64,000 nt of DNA from a cyanobacterium endosymbiont of Epithemia clementina EcSB (GCF_029919255.1 NZ_CP123991.1:1047110-1111109), one strand, 5' to 3'. Positions 52,559-62,901 are shown, numbered from the stretch's first letter. A program made the numbers and translations. Notes: generated by a model not told the origin, from the sequence alone.

Positions 52559-53307
52559 TAGGTTACCCGATGCGTGACTACTCCTCACATTAATTCTCCG
52601 AGACGAATTATTTGATTATAAGGTTCCCATTAACAATTGTTTGTCAATCGAAAGCTAAGGATATTAGTAAAGTGGGCATCTTTTCAGAAGATGTCTTTTT
52701 TCAATTGTTTTTTAGCTAGCAACAATTGTAAACTTAAAATAACGTTTGATTACTTCATCTAACTATTCATAAATTTGTCAAACTGCTAACGAGAAAACTA
52801 TTATGAAATTAAATTCCAAGAGTAGATACAAAATGGCTGAATTTAGTTGATAGACATTTTGCTAAAGGTACATGGCTGCCTAAAAAAAGTTTAATTGATA
52901 GAAGATTATGGCAGATAGTATCATAGCAAAGATCTAAAAATTATTTCAAAATTTATTAAAAAACATTTACTAAATTAATTCTAAATAATTAAGTTAGTAG
53001 AGAGATTATAGATGTTAGTAGATGAGCCTTAAGTTAATGAGTATTTTAAAAAAATTATGAGATAGAATAAAGAATTTAAAATTTAACTCATTTTAATTCA
53101 TAAAACTTACCATATTTTTTCCAAAAATATGGTAACTAAACTAGTATTAGACGTATTCACTTAATAATAGTCTAATTTTAGATTAGATTGCTGTTATTTT
53201 AGTTAACTCTAAAGTAGAGAAATGGACAATCAGTAAGGGCTGAAGCACCCATTACTGATTTACTTCATTGATTTTTGGCTTGGCACTTCTGATATTTCTA
53301 AAAATTT
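52559..53307. other. gene-free region with hairpins
   Basis: A 13-bp hairpin lies at 53107-53119/53123-53135 (loop TCC). A small stem near 52677-52694 is followed by a T-run. No gene remnant is recognised. The sigG promoter should lie at the left end. Confidence 0.5.
53228..53260 (-). terminator. probable terminator after ylqD
   Basis: An imperfect stem (AATCAGTA...TACTGATT with a GGGC/GCACCC inner stem) lies 48 bases beyond the stop of the ylqD gene on the minus strand. There is only a weak U-tract, so confidence is moderate. Confidence 0.45.
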
Positions 53308-53757
53308 TTAAATATCACCACGAATTTCTTCAACAACTCCATCACGAACCACAATTTCTATATTCAACTTTTTGAGTAAATTATCTCCTTTTTCCAAACG
53401 GAAAAAACTTTCCATCTGCCCTTGAACCACTTCCTGATCTAACTCCAACAATTGAACCTGCTGCATTTGCTGTAAAAACTGATTTTTACTTTCTAACATC
53501 TCGCTTTTTTTTTCATTAATCTGGAGTCGAATGTTATCAATTTGTTCAGTGACTGCTGGTCCCGGGGGAGAGATACTTTGTTTTTGAATTTCTGTGATCG
53601 CCCGTTGACCTTGTATTTCAATCTGCTGCATCTGGTCATCAAGTTGAGTAATTTGCGCTTGAAGTTGCTGTTGTGCCTCTTGTTTCCAAGTTGTCGTAAC
53701 TATTATTTTCAGGGTAATAGGTCGTTTTAGCAGTAAGCTGGTGTTTGCTTCATCCAT
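53308..53757 (-). CDS. YlqD-family coiled-coil protein
   Basis: The 149-residue protein matches the YlqD family pattern: an N-terminal strand (LLLKRPITLKIIVTTTWKQE), a long central coiled coil (about residues 28-110, Gln-rich) and a C-terminal barrel-like end (FFRLEKGDNLLKKLNIEIVV, RDGVVEEIRGDI). The function is unknown. It lies 36 bases after the acyl-ACP synthetase gene on the same strand, so they likely form an operon. Confidence 0.8.
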   Translation of the reverse strand: MDEANTSLLLKRPITLKIIVTTTWKQEAQQQLQAQITQLDDQMQQIEIQGQRAITEIQKQSISPPGPAVTEQIDNIRLQINEKKSEMLESKNQFLQQMQQVQLLELDQEVVQGQMESFFRLEKGDNLLKKLNIEIVVRDGVVEEIRGDI

Positions 53758-53793
53758 TGGTTTTCAATCCTTTCATAAATTATTGATGATTAA

Positions 53794-55722
53794 TTAGGAA
53801 ACTTGCCCATAGTCAAACATCTCGTCAATCATACCCTGATACTGTTGTATAACGACTTGCCGTTTAATTTTAAATGTCTGGGTCATTAAGCCATTTTCCC
53901 GCGAAAAGGGTTCTAAAACGAATTTAAAACTTTTTATTTTGTCATCAGGGCGATATCCAGGACGTTTTTTCACCTCTCGACTCAACTCTTCCCGAAATAA
54001 AGTTTGTACGGGCTGACTATAAAGATCACTACAGGCAATTTCTTCAGAAGTTCCGGACACATCGGGAAAGTTTAGAGTAATTTGTTGGCTTTGTGCCCAC
54101 TTGTCTAATGCTTCTAGGTCAGGCACAATCAACGCCCCTAAAGCTTTTCGATCTTGACCTACCAACATAATTTGATCAATGTAGGGACTACGCGTACAAG
54201 CGTCTTCAATAGCTTGTGGTTCGATGTTTTCTCCATTACTCAGAACTATTGTATCTTTGGCCCGTCCAGTAATCACTAAATCACCCGTATCAGTTAACCA
54301 ACCTAAATCCCCTGAATTAAACCAACTGTCATCATTAATAGCTTTGGCGGTAGCTTCGGGGTTTTTATAGTAACCCTGCATCACTTGAGTTCCCCGAATT
54401 AATACAAGTCCTCTTTCTCCTTGGGGAACTGGTTGGCCGCTGTCAGGATCAACAATACAAACTTCGGTTTCAGGAATACATTGTCCTGATGATCCGCGTA
54501 AGTTGTGACTGTGGGTACGGACGTTGGTAACGGGAGCCGTTTCAGTTAACCCATAACCCACTAAAACGGGGATGTTAACAATTTCGTAAAAGGTATCGAT
54601 ATGTCTAGCCAGAGAACCTCCTCCACTAACGACGGTTTTAAGGTTTCCTCCAACTTCTTGCCGAATTTTACTGTAGATTAGTTTGTCTGCTAACCTATGA
54701 AGGGGAGTTAGTAAAGCTGTCTTGATTTTAGCTAAGAGGCGTTCTGCACTAGAAATTTCGAAGTGGTCCAAACTAAGATTATTGGCAATACGTCGGGCGA
54801 TAATGTACCGTTCTGAAACGGTCAGGAAGAATTGAATAATTTTTTGTTGGATAGAACTTTGTTTCCGAAATTGCTTTTGAATGCCTTCATAAAGGAATTC
54901 CCAAAGACGGGGAACTCCCACCATGTGTTGGGGTTTGAATAGTTTGAGATCAGCCTTAAACGTACGAATATTAGTGTAAGTTAGAATACAACCCCGGGAA
55001 AGGAGAAAATATTCTACACTACGTTCGTAGGCATGCCATGATGGTAGGATACTAAGGACTCGGTCACCTGGTCTAGGTTGGATAACCGCTTCCAAGTAAA
55101 TTACCTGATGGAGTAAGTTTCTGTGACACAACATGACCCCTTTCGGTCGTCCGGTAGTTCCGGAAGTATAGATTAGGGTGGCTAGTGTTTCTTTTGTTTG
55201 ACGAACAGGTTTTAGGGTGGAATGGCTTCCTAATTCCATCAATTCTTGAAAGTTGAAGATTTTGATAATGTCGTCTGAATTTCTTTGTTCATCACTTAAC
55301 AAAATAATTAGTTCAATAGGCAACCTATTAAGGTCAGACCGGAGTTTAGCTAAAGTTTTTTGGTTTTCTACAATGAGGATTTTACTATCGCTATCACTCA
55401 AAATGTAAATTAATTCATCTTTATCGGCTTGGGCCGAACGTACCACATTAGCAGCACCAGCCATCATTGATCCTTGATCGGCTATAAACCAACGGGGGCC
55501 ATTATCAGCGAAAAGAGCAACTTGTGAGGAAGATTTTATTCCTAAACTTTGTAGTCCTGCGGCGAAGTCTTTAATATTTTGGTACAACTCACCATAAGTT
55601 ATGCTTACTTTGGGCGTACTATGGGGGTCTTCAAGGGCAACGATATCCTTAAATTTTTTGGCTGTTAGGGGCCAAATTTCAGGTAAGGTATTGATTAATG
55701 AATAGTCTGGTTGATTTGTCAT
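53794..55722 (-). CDS. aas: long-chain acyl-ACP/acyl-CoA synthetase (Aas type)
   Basis: An ANL-superfamily ligase of about 642 residues from ATG 55722 (a TTG further up keeps the frame open to 55749). The AMP-binding P-loop LIYTSGTTGRPKGVMLCH, the GYGLTETAPV motif, the hinge WFNSGDLGWLTDTGDLVITG and the C-terminal Lys-containing end (TQTFKIKRQVV) are present. In cyanobacteria the single enzyme of this type activates free fatty acids onto ACP for recycling into membrane lipids. Retention beside a lost fatty-acyl-AMP ligase shows fatty acid salvage is kept. No damage is seen. Confidence 0.92.
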   Translation of the reverse strand: MTNQPDYSLINTLPEIWPLTAKKFKDIVALEDPHSTPKVSITYGELYQNIKDFAAGLQSLGIKSSSQVALFADNGPRWFIADQGSMMAGAANVVRSAQADKDELIYILSDSDSKILIVENQKTLAKLRSDLNRLPIELIILLSDEQRNSDDIIKIFNFQELMELGSHSTLKPVRQTKETLATLIYTSGTTGRPKGVMLCHRNLLHQVIYLEAVIQPRPGDRVLSILPSWHAYERSVEYFLLSRGCILTYTNIRTFKADLKLFKPQHMVGVPRLWEFLYEGIQKQFRKQSSIQQKIIQFFLTVSERYIIARRIANNLSLDHFEISSAERLLAKIKTALLTPLHRLADKLIYSKIRQEVGGNLKTVVSGGGSLARHIDTFYEIVNIPVLVGYGLTETAPVTNVRTHSHNLRGSSGQCIPETEVCIVDPDSGQPVPQGERGLVLIRGTQVMQGYYKNPEATAKAINDDSWFNSGDLGWLTDTGDLVITGRAKDTIVLSNGENIEPQAIEDACTRSPYIDQIMLVGQDRKALGALIVPDLEALDKWAQSQQITLNFPDVSGTSEEIACSDLYSQPVQTLFREELSREVKKRPGYRPDDKIKSFKFVLEPFSRENGLMTQTFKIKRQVVIQQYQGMIDEMFDYGQVS

Positions 55723-56208
55723 CAAATTTAGTTGAAAAATATTTGTCAATCAAATATTAACCCTTTCAGAAGGGTGTATTAACAGTGCACAACTCGTATA
55801 GAATTATCGAAATAGGGGTCTGTTTCGATGAAACGAAAGTTTCAATCATCTAATAACAATAGTTAGTTTGAGTCCTTTTGCTTTGTCAGTAAATATTTAG
55901 TTATTGTAGAATATTTATCCTCACCCAAGTTTTAAATATAAAAAGTCTAACTGACATAAATTTTATAAACTCGTAAAAAGTTACCAACTAATCATTTTTC
56001 TAGAAATTAGAAACCATTAAATATAACAATTTAATCAATAAAAAAAGATAATTTCAATAAAAACCTATCCCCTTAATCATAAGCAATTATGAGTTTTGAA
56101 TAAAGTGTTACGATTTACTTATAAAGATAACGTTATAACAAAGAAGATGCTCTAAATAATCTTTAGAGCCGTCTTTAAACGAAATGTTCTAGTTTGAGAT
56201 TCACTTAA
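55723..56208. other. gene-free intergenic region
   Basis: Between divergent aas and the gpsA wreck. No recognisable gene. The missing N-terminal third of gpsA is not readable here. Confidence 0.45.
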
Positions 56209-56805
56209 GTGAAAAAGTGGAAATCAATAGGACATAATGAGCAATCAACAGACCAACATCATCATTATCAGATCAGGATTATGTTTAATTTTCCAGCAAA
56301 TATTCTTGTTGTCACGGTAACTAAAGGTCTATTTTATAGAAAAATTCATACTATATGCCAAATTTGGCAAGAATTTTTTCTAGACTATCCTATTGTTGTT
56401 TTATCAAGGCTGAATTTTTTTAAAGAGATGGAGAAAAAACTACAGGCTACTAAAATTTTAGCCAGCACAAATGAACGTACCGTAGAAAAAATCCAAAACG
56501 TTATGACAATTACATTGGAGGTTTGTGATGGTCTACATTTAGGAACTAATACAAAATCTGCCATGTTAAAACGTGCTTAACCAGAAATGACCATAGTGAA
56601 AGTTGATTTTGAGACTACGCCTTAATCTATCAGGATTAGAAGATTTAATGGCTACAGAAGGGGTTAACACCACCCATGTGTTAGTAGACCTGGCGAATCA
56701 GCACTAAAGCGCCATTCCCATTGCCTGTCAAGTATTATCGACTCCTAAAGAAACAAACACCCCAGAAGAAGCCGTTCATAAATGGAACGGGATCTAAAAC
56801 CATAA
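56209..56805 (+). pseudogene. gpsA: glycerol-3-phosphate dehydrogenase (gpsA) pseudogene
   Basis: An open frame of 123 codons (56209-56580) reads FPANILVVTVTKGL, FFLDYPIVVLSRLNF, EMEKKLQATKILASTNERTV and then NVMTITLEVCDGLHLGTNTK. It matches the central part of NAD(P)-dependent glycerol-3-phosphate dehydrogenase but skips the segment between the ASTN motif and the GxLKNV motif, including its catalytic Lys region. After a stop, other frames give GLEDLMATEGVNTTHVLVDL (itself missing an internal block) and MERDLKP with a stop at 56805. The N-terminal Rossmann GxGxWG region is absent. Internal deletions, stops and frameshifts show it is dead. Confidence 0.85.
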
Positions 56806-56853
56806 TTTTGTAATTTCAATAAATTGTCAAATTAAGTAAAAAAAGATTTCCCT

Positions 56854-58194
56854 ATGACGGAAAAAAAAATTCGGAATTTTTGGCAACTTTGGAACATGAA
56901 CGTTGGCTTTTTTGGTATTCAATATGGTTGGGCATTACAGATGGCCAATACTAGTGCAATTTATGAGTATTTAGGGGCTGAGCCTGAACAAATCCCTATG
57001 TTGTGGTTAGCGGCTCCCTTAAGTGGTTTAATTGCTCAACCTATTATTGGCTATATGAGTGATCGCACTTGGGGACCTCTAGGACGTAGACGACCTTACT
57101 TTTTGTTGGGAGCTATTTTTAGTTCTATTGCTCTTATTTTAATGCCTAATTCTTCTAGCCTATGGATGGCAGCTGGATTGCTTTGGATTTTGGATACTTC
57201 TGTAAATATTAGCATGGAACCTTTTCGAGCTTTTATTGCAGACTTACTTCCCCAAAAACAGCATACTCGAGGGTTTTCAATGCAAGGTTTTTTCATTGGA
57301 GCTGGGGCAGTTACAGCTTCATTATTTCCCTGGATATTGACTCATTTATTCCATGTGGACGATAGAAAAGAACTAGGGGTTCCTTTTTCAGTGAAATCAT
57401 CTTTTTATATTGGAGCAGCAGTCTTTCTAGGCACTGTAATTTGGACGGTAGTAACTACCTCAGAAACTCCTCCGAAGAACCTAGAAAAAATACGAAATGC
57501 TCAAAAAAGCAAGAGTGCTTTAGATAAAGTTACAGAAATTTTTTGGCTAATTAAAGCCATGCCAACGACGATGAAACAATTGGCAGTAGTACAATTTTTT
57601 ACCTGGTTAGGAATTTTTTGTGTATTTCTCTATTTTCCTCCGGCCGTTGCTCACAATATTTTTGGGGCAGTGCGAGAAAATTCTCAATTATATACAGATG
57701 GTATTGAATGGGCAGGAATTTGTATTGCTGTCTACAATGGAGTCTGTCTTATTTTTTCTTGGCTGTTACCAAAATTAACAGAAATAATTAATCATAAAAT
57801 TGCTCATTCTTTATGTTTAATTTGCGGAGGAGTAGGATTAATTTCTTTGGTGTTTGTTGATCAACCCCTATTGGCTTTATTGCCAATGATAGGTTTTGGC
57901 ATTGCTTGGTCAAGCATATTAGCTATTCCTTATTCTATTTTGTCTCAAACTGTAACTAGTCAAAATATAGGACTGTACATGGGAATTTTTAATGCTTTTA
58001 TTGTCATTCCCCAAATTTTTGCAGCTTTAGGATTAGGTTGGATTATGAAAATTTTTCTTGATAGTAACTGTTTATTAGTAGTGGTTGTAGGAGGTTTTTC
58101 TTTATTACTAGCTGCTATGTTAGTGCATTTTGTTGATAAACCTGAAACCTCAGAAAAGACATCTATACAACCAGAAATTTTATCTCCTTCCTAA
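56854..58194 (+). CDS. MFS sugar carrier, SLC45/plant sucrose transporter-like (GPH type)
   Basis: This 446-residue carrier has 12 hydrophobic segments in two halves. The loop after helix 2 reads GYMSDRTWGPLGRRRPYFLL, the RxGRRRP signature shared by plant and bacterial sucrose/maltose proton symporters (SLC45/SUT type). FGIQYGWALQMANTSAIYEY in helix 1 and QGFFIGAGAVTASLFPW in helix 4-5 also fit. Expected activity is proton-driven uptake of a di- or monosaccharide across the inner membrane. It starts 48 bases after the gpsA wreck. The sugar specificity is inferred from family, not shown. Confidence 0.85.
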   Translation: MTEKKIRNFWQLWNMNVGFFGIQYGWALQMANTSAIYEYLGAEPEQIPMLWLAAPLSGLIAQPIIGYMSDRTWGPLGRRRPYFLLGAIFSSIALILMPNSSSLWMAAGLLWILDTSVNISMEPFRAFIADLLPQKQHTRGFSMQGFFIGAGAVTASLFPWILTHLFHVDDRKELGVPFSVKSSFYIGAAVFLGTVIWTVVTTSETPPKNLEKIRNAQKSKSALDKVTEIFWLIKAMPTTMKQLAVVQFFTWLGIFCVFLYFPPAVAHNIFGAVRENSQLYTDGIEWAGICIAVYNGVCLIFSWLLPKLTEIINHKIAHSLCLICGGVGLISLVFVDQPLLALLPMIGFGIAWSSILAIPYSILSQTVTSQNIGLYMGIFNAFIVIPQIFAALGLGWIMKIFLDSNCLLVVVVGGFSLLLAAMLVHFVDKPETSEKTSIQPEILSPS

Positions 58195-59400
58195 GATTTA
58201 GTTTCTCAGATTTTTCACATTGTTTAAACTTAGCTATTTATGAAGAGGAAACGTCATAATGGTGTGAAGGAAATTTCAGGTAAAGTTGCATAGTTCAACT
58301 TCAGTTTCATCACTCTGCGTTTCCTAAGCTTTTAACCGTCTTAAACCACTCATTTGAGGGCTATCAGAGAGTATATTGGCAAAAGAAAGGTCTTGGATGC
58401 TCCGTCCTTAAAGAGGAAGATTTATATCAATGCTATATGTGCCCTTAAACAGCGTGAGTTCGACTATATATAAGAAAAATTGTTGTTATTTTTAATATCT
58501 AAGTCAAAATACGACAAAGTTGACGATCATCTAAGCTCTTTCTTTCTCTCTAATGATCTATCTTAATATTATTTCTTATTGTTTTTTGGATGTTTTACCC
58601 CCTCGGATATTTTTTACTTCCTATCATTTTCTACCTAAATAGAATATTTCTACTTTTGTTTTAGCTCTGGATAAACTCTTTAGTCCGGTAGTTAATTTTG
58701 ATGGTTCTTGATCTTCTAATTGTGTTAACTAAATTTTGAAATAGGTTAATATCTAACGGCCACTATTTTTTAATTATTTTTTTAGACTAGTTTAAGCTTA
58801 CTTCCTTAAGTTTATCGTTAACTGTTTCATTTTTAAAATACTTACTAGGTTGAATTTTATTAGTCAGTTTTACTAACTTTTACTTCATTTATTGTTAATA
58901 ACAAATAATTACTTAAGATCATATTTTATAGAGATTGTCAAATAGTTTTTTAGCAATATATCCTCGGCTTCTAAATGTTTTTCTTAAATACAGTTTGAGA
59001 TATGTTTACAGCCATCCATTTTGCCTGGAGTTCACTTTAAAGCTAATCCGTGGTTGTTTTTAATTAAATAACGATATTCATTTAACTAGGTGAGAAAATG
59101 ATTTTTTGTAATGAGAAAGAATCTGCTAATGTGCAAAGTTTTTTTAAAAAACGATATTTTGAGCTAGGAAAAGCGATTACAAAGGCAATAATTTCTTTTT
59201 AAACGAAGATAGTCCCTTTTTTCTTAAATAAGTTTTGTAGATCGAAGAACGGAATGACAGTGCTGCTCAAGTCCTTGATCGAAGTAATTTGGATCAAAAA
59301 ATACTATCGAGACGAGATTTTATGTCCATAACACTATACCTCGATAAATACAACTTCTAGTTAAAATAGAGCTGCTGTCTCCCCGTCTCCCTATAACTTT
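58195..59400. other. 1.2-kb gene-free tract with degenerate repeat
   Basis: About 58670-58830 on the minus strand resembles 18350-18490 (minus) and 17215-17345 (plus). Forward phrases at 58380-58470 (DAPSLKRKIYINAICALKQR in one frame) and 59260-59320 are protein-like but unassigned. No intact gene. Confidence 0.35.
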
Positions 59401-59886
59401 TTATGAAATGTGAGTTTCATAAACGTAATCAGAGGGTAAATTAGGTTGTTGAGAAGCTTTAACTGCGAGATAATCACAATATTCATTTTCTGGATGTCCT
59501 GCATGACCTTTAACCCAAACAAAATTAACTTCATGTTTTTCGCATAAGTCTAGTAATTGTTGCCAAAGATCGGGATTTTTAGCAGATTCTTTCTTGTTGC
59601 GTTTCCAATTGTTAGCCCGCCATTTTTTTGCCCATCCTTTAGTGATAGCATCAACTAAATAGCGAGAGTCGGTATAAAGAGTAATATCACATTTTGTGTT
59701 AAGAGTTTTTAGCCCAACAATTGCCGCCATCATTTCCATCCGATTATTGGTAGTTAAACGAAAGCCTCCTGATAATTCTTTTCGGTATTTATTGTAGATC
59801 AAAAGGGTTCCATATCCCCCTGTACCAGGATTTCCTGAACAAGCTCCATCCGTATAAATTAAGACTTTTTTTAGAGAATTATTCAT
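59401..59886 (-). CDS. rnhA: ribonuclease HI
   Basis: A full-length 161-residue RNase HI that removes RNA from RNA-DNA hybrids. The catalytic acidic residues are seen in [19 protein letters not shown] (Asp), [14 protein letters not shown] (Glu), [14 protein letters not shown] (Asp) and [14 protein letters not shown] (Asp), with the handle region [14 protein letters not shown] present. It lies 84 bases downstream of amt on the same strand with an intrinsic terminator between, so it probably has its own promoter. Confidence 0.95.
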   Translation of the reverse strand: MNNSLKKVLIYTDGACSGNPGTGGYGTLLIYNKYRKELSGGFRLTTNNRMEMMAAIVGLKTLNTKCDITLYTDSRYLVDAITKGWAKKWRANNWKRNKKESAKNPDLWQQLLDLCEKHEVNFVWVKGHAGHPENEYCDYLAVKASQQPNLPSDYVYETHIS

Positions 59887-59916
59887 AACTTAACCACTTC
59901 TTCTATTATTTAACTT

Positions 59917-59937
59917 AAAAAAATCCGCAAAAGCGGA
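59917..59937 (-). terminator. intrinsic terminator of amt
   Basis: On the minus strand a five-base-pair GC-rich stem TCCGC/GCGGA (59933-59937 with 59924-59928, four-base loop) is followed by seven T residues, 34 bases after the amt stop. Confidence 0.8.
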
Positions 59938-59970
59938 CGTAGTTGATATTTTTCTTAGGAAAGATTTAGA

Positions 59971-61506
59971 TTAAACTCCAGGACCTGTATCGACATCACT
60001 GTCACTAATAGCAATACTTTGTCCACCAACAAAACTATCGGATTCCTTAACGAAACCATGATAAGCTTCCATGCCATGTTCACCGATATCTAGTCCGTTT
60101 ATTTCCTCTTCTTGAGTAACACGGATGCCTAAAGTAACCTCGAGAACTATCCAAACCACGCCACTAAAAATGACAGTAAAGACTCCAATGGAAACGATAC
60201 CAACAATTTGATTAATTAATTGAGAAATACCGCCACCATAAAAAAGACCCACTTTTGTGTTAAAAAACCCAACCGCTAAAGTCCCCCAAATTCCGTTAAC
60301 CAAATGAACAGAAATAGCCCCAACAGGATCATCAATTTTCACAACAGAGTCAAAGAAATCAACAGAGTAGACGACAATCACTCCGGCGATTGCTCCGATA
60401 ACAACAGCTCCGAAATAGGATACCCCATCACAACCGGCAGTAATTCCTACTAAACCGGAGAGAATACCATTAATAATCATAGAAAGATTGGGTTTTCCAT
60501 TCTTGACCCAAGCGACCAAAGTAGCTGCCACACCACCACCAGCCGCAGCTAGGTTAGTGGTAACAGCGATATAGGGAACCATTTCATCGGCTGCTAATTG
60601 GGAACCTGAGTTAAACCCAAACCAGCCAATCCACAGAATGAGACAGCCCAAGGTAGCAATACTCATATTGTGGCCAGGGATAGTTTGAGGACGACCATAG
60701 ACATACTTACCCATTCGAGGACCAAGAACTGCAGCCCCGACCAAAGCAGCCCAACCTCCGACGGAGTGAACCACTGTAGAACCGGCAAAGTCTTTAAAAT
60801 TACCTAACCAACCACCACCCCAAACCCAGTGGCCAGTGACAGAATAAGAGACTGCCACTAACAACAGACTGAAAATCAAAAAGTCAATAAATTTAATCCG
60901 TTCAGCCACAGCTCCTGAAACAATAGTAGCGGTAGTTATAGCAAATGCTGCTTGGAATAAAAAAGCAACTGAAATAGGTAGTCCAGCTGGAAAGGGATCA
61001 AGTCCATAGGTTGCAGGATTATCACTACTTAAAAACCAACCGCCACCTCCGATAAAGGGGTTGTCAGGACTACCAAACATCAGAGAAAATCCGATTGCCC
61101 AATACGCGAGGATTGCTAAGGCTAAGATAATTAGATTTTTTGAGAGGATGTTGACGGCATTTTTCTGACGACACAAACCTGTTTCGAGCATCCCAAAACC
61201 TGCATTCATGCAAATGACCAAAATGGCGGCAATTAACACCCAAATAGCATTGAGGGTTCCCTGAAGGGTTGCTATATTAATATTGATGTTTTCAATAGCA
61301 ATTTCAGTAATTTCTGCATCTTGTGCGGCTGTTGCTCCATGCCAAACAATGACAATAATGGCAGTTAAGGGGATACAAGCCAGCCAATAGGGGGAAAAAA
61401 GATGGGCAGTAGATTTAAATGATTCCCAATAGGACACATCCCATAAACAAGGAGAGGTCTTAGAAACGGCTTTAATCGTTCTTATTGATCGCATTTTAGT
61501 TAGCAT
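59971..61506 (-). CDS. amt: ammonium transporter Amt (Amt1 type)
   Basis: The 511-residue membrane protein belongs to the Amt/Rh family moving ammonium across the inner membrane. An extended N-terminus (about 75 residues with an extra hydrophobic segment at 41-60) precedes the 11-helix core ([37 protein letters not shown]). The paired pore histidines sit in [17 protein letters not shown] and [17 protein letters not shown]. The C-terminal tail ([20 protein letters not shown]) is the conserved regulatory region, normally contacted by PII proteins. The length fits cyanobacterial Amt1. In a nitrogen-fixing symbiont it could recapture leaked ammonium; fixation itself is not shown in this window. 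Confidence 0.94.
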   Translation of the reverse strand: MLTKMRSIRTIKAVSKTSPCLWDVSYWESFKSTAHLFSPYWLACIPLTAIIVIVWHGATAAQDAEITEIAIENININIATLQGTLNAIWVLIAAILVICMNAGFGMLETGLCRQKNAVNILSKNLIILALAILAYWAIGFSLMFGSPDNPFIGGGGWFLSSDNPATYGLDPFPAGLPISVAFLFQAAFAITTATIVSGAVAERIKFIDFLIFSLLLVAVSYSVTGHWVWGGGWLGNFKDFAGSTVVHSVGGWAALVGAAVLGPRMGKYVYGRPQTIPGHNMSIATLGCLILWIGWFGFNSGSQLAADEMVPYIAVTTNLAAAGGGVAATLVAWVKNGKPNLSMIINGILSGLVGITAGCDGVSYFGAVVIGAIAGVIVVYSVDFFDSVVKIDDPVGAISVHLVNGIWGTLAVGFFNTKVGLFYGGGISQLINQIVGIVSIGVFTVIFSGVVWIVLEVTLGIRVTQEEEINGLDIGEHGMEAYHGFVKESDSFVGGQSIAISDSDVDTGPGV

Positions 61507-61806
61507 TCGATGAGACGTCTCATTGAGTCAGGTTGACTCTATCCATGTCGGACATGATAGCGAGATTGTTCAATAAGATTCAGTAAATGTTTGTGTGCTA
61601 TTACTGCTCGCCATGTTTTTGGCCTTATTTTATTGTCCAAACTCTAAATATCACCGACAAATTCCTCCAATGTAGCAGATTAGAGTTAGATTGACCTAGA
61701 TTGACTTTTAATGTCGTAATCCCTTTTTAGGGATTACGACATTAAAAACTATATTTATGCTTGGCCAATCTCAAAGTTTTTATAATTTTTTGACCCTAAC
61801 GAAATC
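61507..61806. promoter_or_regulatory. divergent amt/ribD intergenic region
   Basis: Promoters for both divergent genes must lie here. A 14-bp palindrome ATGAGACGTCTCAT (61510-61523) sits directly upstream of amt. I looked for an NtcA-type GTA-N8-TAC site and found no convincing one. Confidence 0.4.
61706..61747. repeat. hairpin with 19-bp perfect arms sharing core with the 15852-15913 palindrome
   Basis: Arms 61706-61724 and 61729-61747 pair exactly around a TTTT loop. The core GTAATCCCT...AGGGATTAC also forms the middle of the 62-bp palindrome near ilvC. It lies 60 bases upstream of ribD. Confidence 0.85.
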
Positions 61807-62901
61807 ATGAATCAGTCAGACTTTGACCGAAAAATAATGCAGCGATGTTTGCAATTAGCCCAGCAAGGGTCAGGACAAACTTCTCCTAATCCTTTAGTAG
61901 GATCAGTGATTGTCCAAAATTGGGAAATAGTCGGGGAAGGTTTTCATCCCAAAGCCGGAGCTTCTCACGCCGAGATTTTTGCCCTACGGAATGCCCAGGA
62001 AAGAGCAAAAGAAGCGACAGTTTATGTTAACCTCGAACCCTGCAATCATTATGGTCGCACTCCTCCCTGTACAGAGGCTTTGATTAAAGCAGGGGTTAAA
62101 AAAGTAGTTATCGGTATGGTTGACCCTAATCCTTTGGTTTCAGGAAAAGGGATCGAAAAACTCAAACAAAGTGGAATTGAAGTGGTGATTGGAGTAGAAG
62201 AAGCCGCATGTCGTCAGTTAAATGAAGCCTTCATTCATCGTGTTTTACATCAAAAACCCTTGGGAATTTTAAAGTATGCTATGACCCTTGATGGTAAAAT
62301 TGCTGCCACTACAGGTCATAGTACTTGGGTAACAGGGAAATCATCGCGTCGGTTAGTCCATCAAGTTAGAGCGGCTTGTGATGCAGTGGTAGTTGGCGGC
62401 AATACAGTTCGACAAGATAACCCTTATTTAACTACCCATCAGGTGGTAGGGTCTAATCCTTTACGGGTGGTAATGAGTCGTAGTCTTGATTTGCCCCTTC
62501 AAGCGAATCTTTGGCAAACAGATATTGCTCCTACCTTAGTCTTTACAGAAATAAATAGTAATCCCACGTTTCAGGAAAAATTGGGTCATCAAGGGGTCGA
62601 AGTAATTGAATTAATTTCTTTGACTCCATTAGAGGTGATGAAGGTTCTTTATCAAAAGGAATTATCCAGTGTTTTATGGGAATGTGGAGGGACATTGGCA
62701 GCACAAGCGATCGCTGATGGAGTGATTCGAAAAATTATGGCTTTTATTGCCCCTAAAATTATTGGCGGTTTAACGGCCCCTTCACCCATAGGAGAGTTGG
62801 GATTAAAACAGATGACTGAAGCGTTAGAAATACAAAGAATTACTTTAAGTCAAATTGATCAAGATATTTTAGTTGAAGGATATTTATCAATAGTCAATTG
62901 A
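61807..62901 (+). CDS. ribD: bifunctional riboflavin biosynthesis protein RibD
   Basis: RibD deaminates diaminohydroxyphosphoribosylaminopyrimidine and reduces the product in riboflavin synthesis. The 364-residue protein has an N-terminal cytidine-deaminase-like domain with zinc ligands in GASHAEIFAL and EPCNHYGRTPPC. The C-terminal reductase domain has KYAMTLDGKIAATTGHSTWV, CDAVVVGGNTVRQDNPYLT and ECGGTLAAQAIADGVI. The length is normal for the bifunctional form. A HIP1 octamer lies inside at 62707-62714. Confidence 0.95.
   Translation: MNQSDFDRKIMQRCLQLAQQGSGQTSPNPLVGSVIVQNWEIVGEGFHPKAGASHAEIFALRNAQERAKEATVYVNLEPCNHYGRTPPCTEALIKAGVKKVVIGMVDPNPLVSGKGIEKLKQSGIEVVIGVEEAACRQLNEAFIHRVLHQKPLGILKYAMTLDGKIAATTGHSTWVTGKSSRRLVHQVRAACDAVVVGGNTVRQDNPYLTTHQVVGSNPLRVVMSRSLDLPLQANLWQTDIAPTLVFTEINSNPTFQEKLGHQGVEVIELISLTPLEVMKVLYQKELSSVLWECGGTLAAQAIADGVIRKIMAFIAPKIIGGLTAPSPIGELGLKQMTEALEIQRITLSQIDQDILVEGYLSIVN
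62707..62714. repeat. HIP1 octamer GCGATCGC
   Basis: A HIP1 palindrome inside ribD. Confidence 0.85.

Noticed and set aside
61507-61806. NtcA binding site upstream of amt
   Set aside because: No GTA-N8-TAC spacing was found with a matching -10 box.
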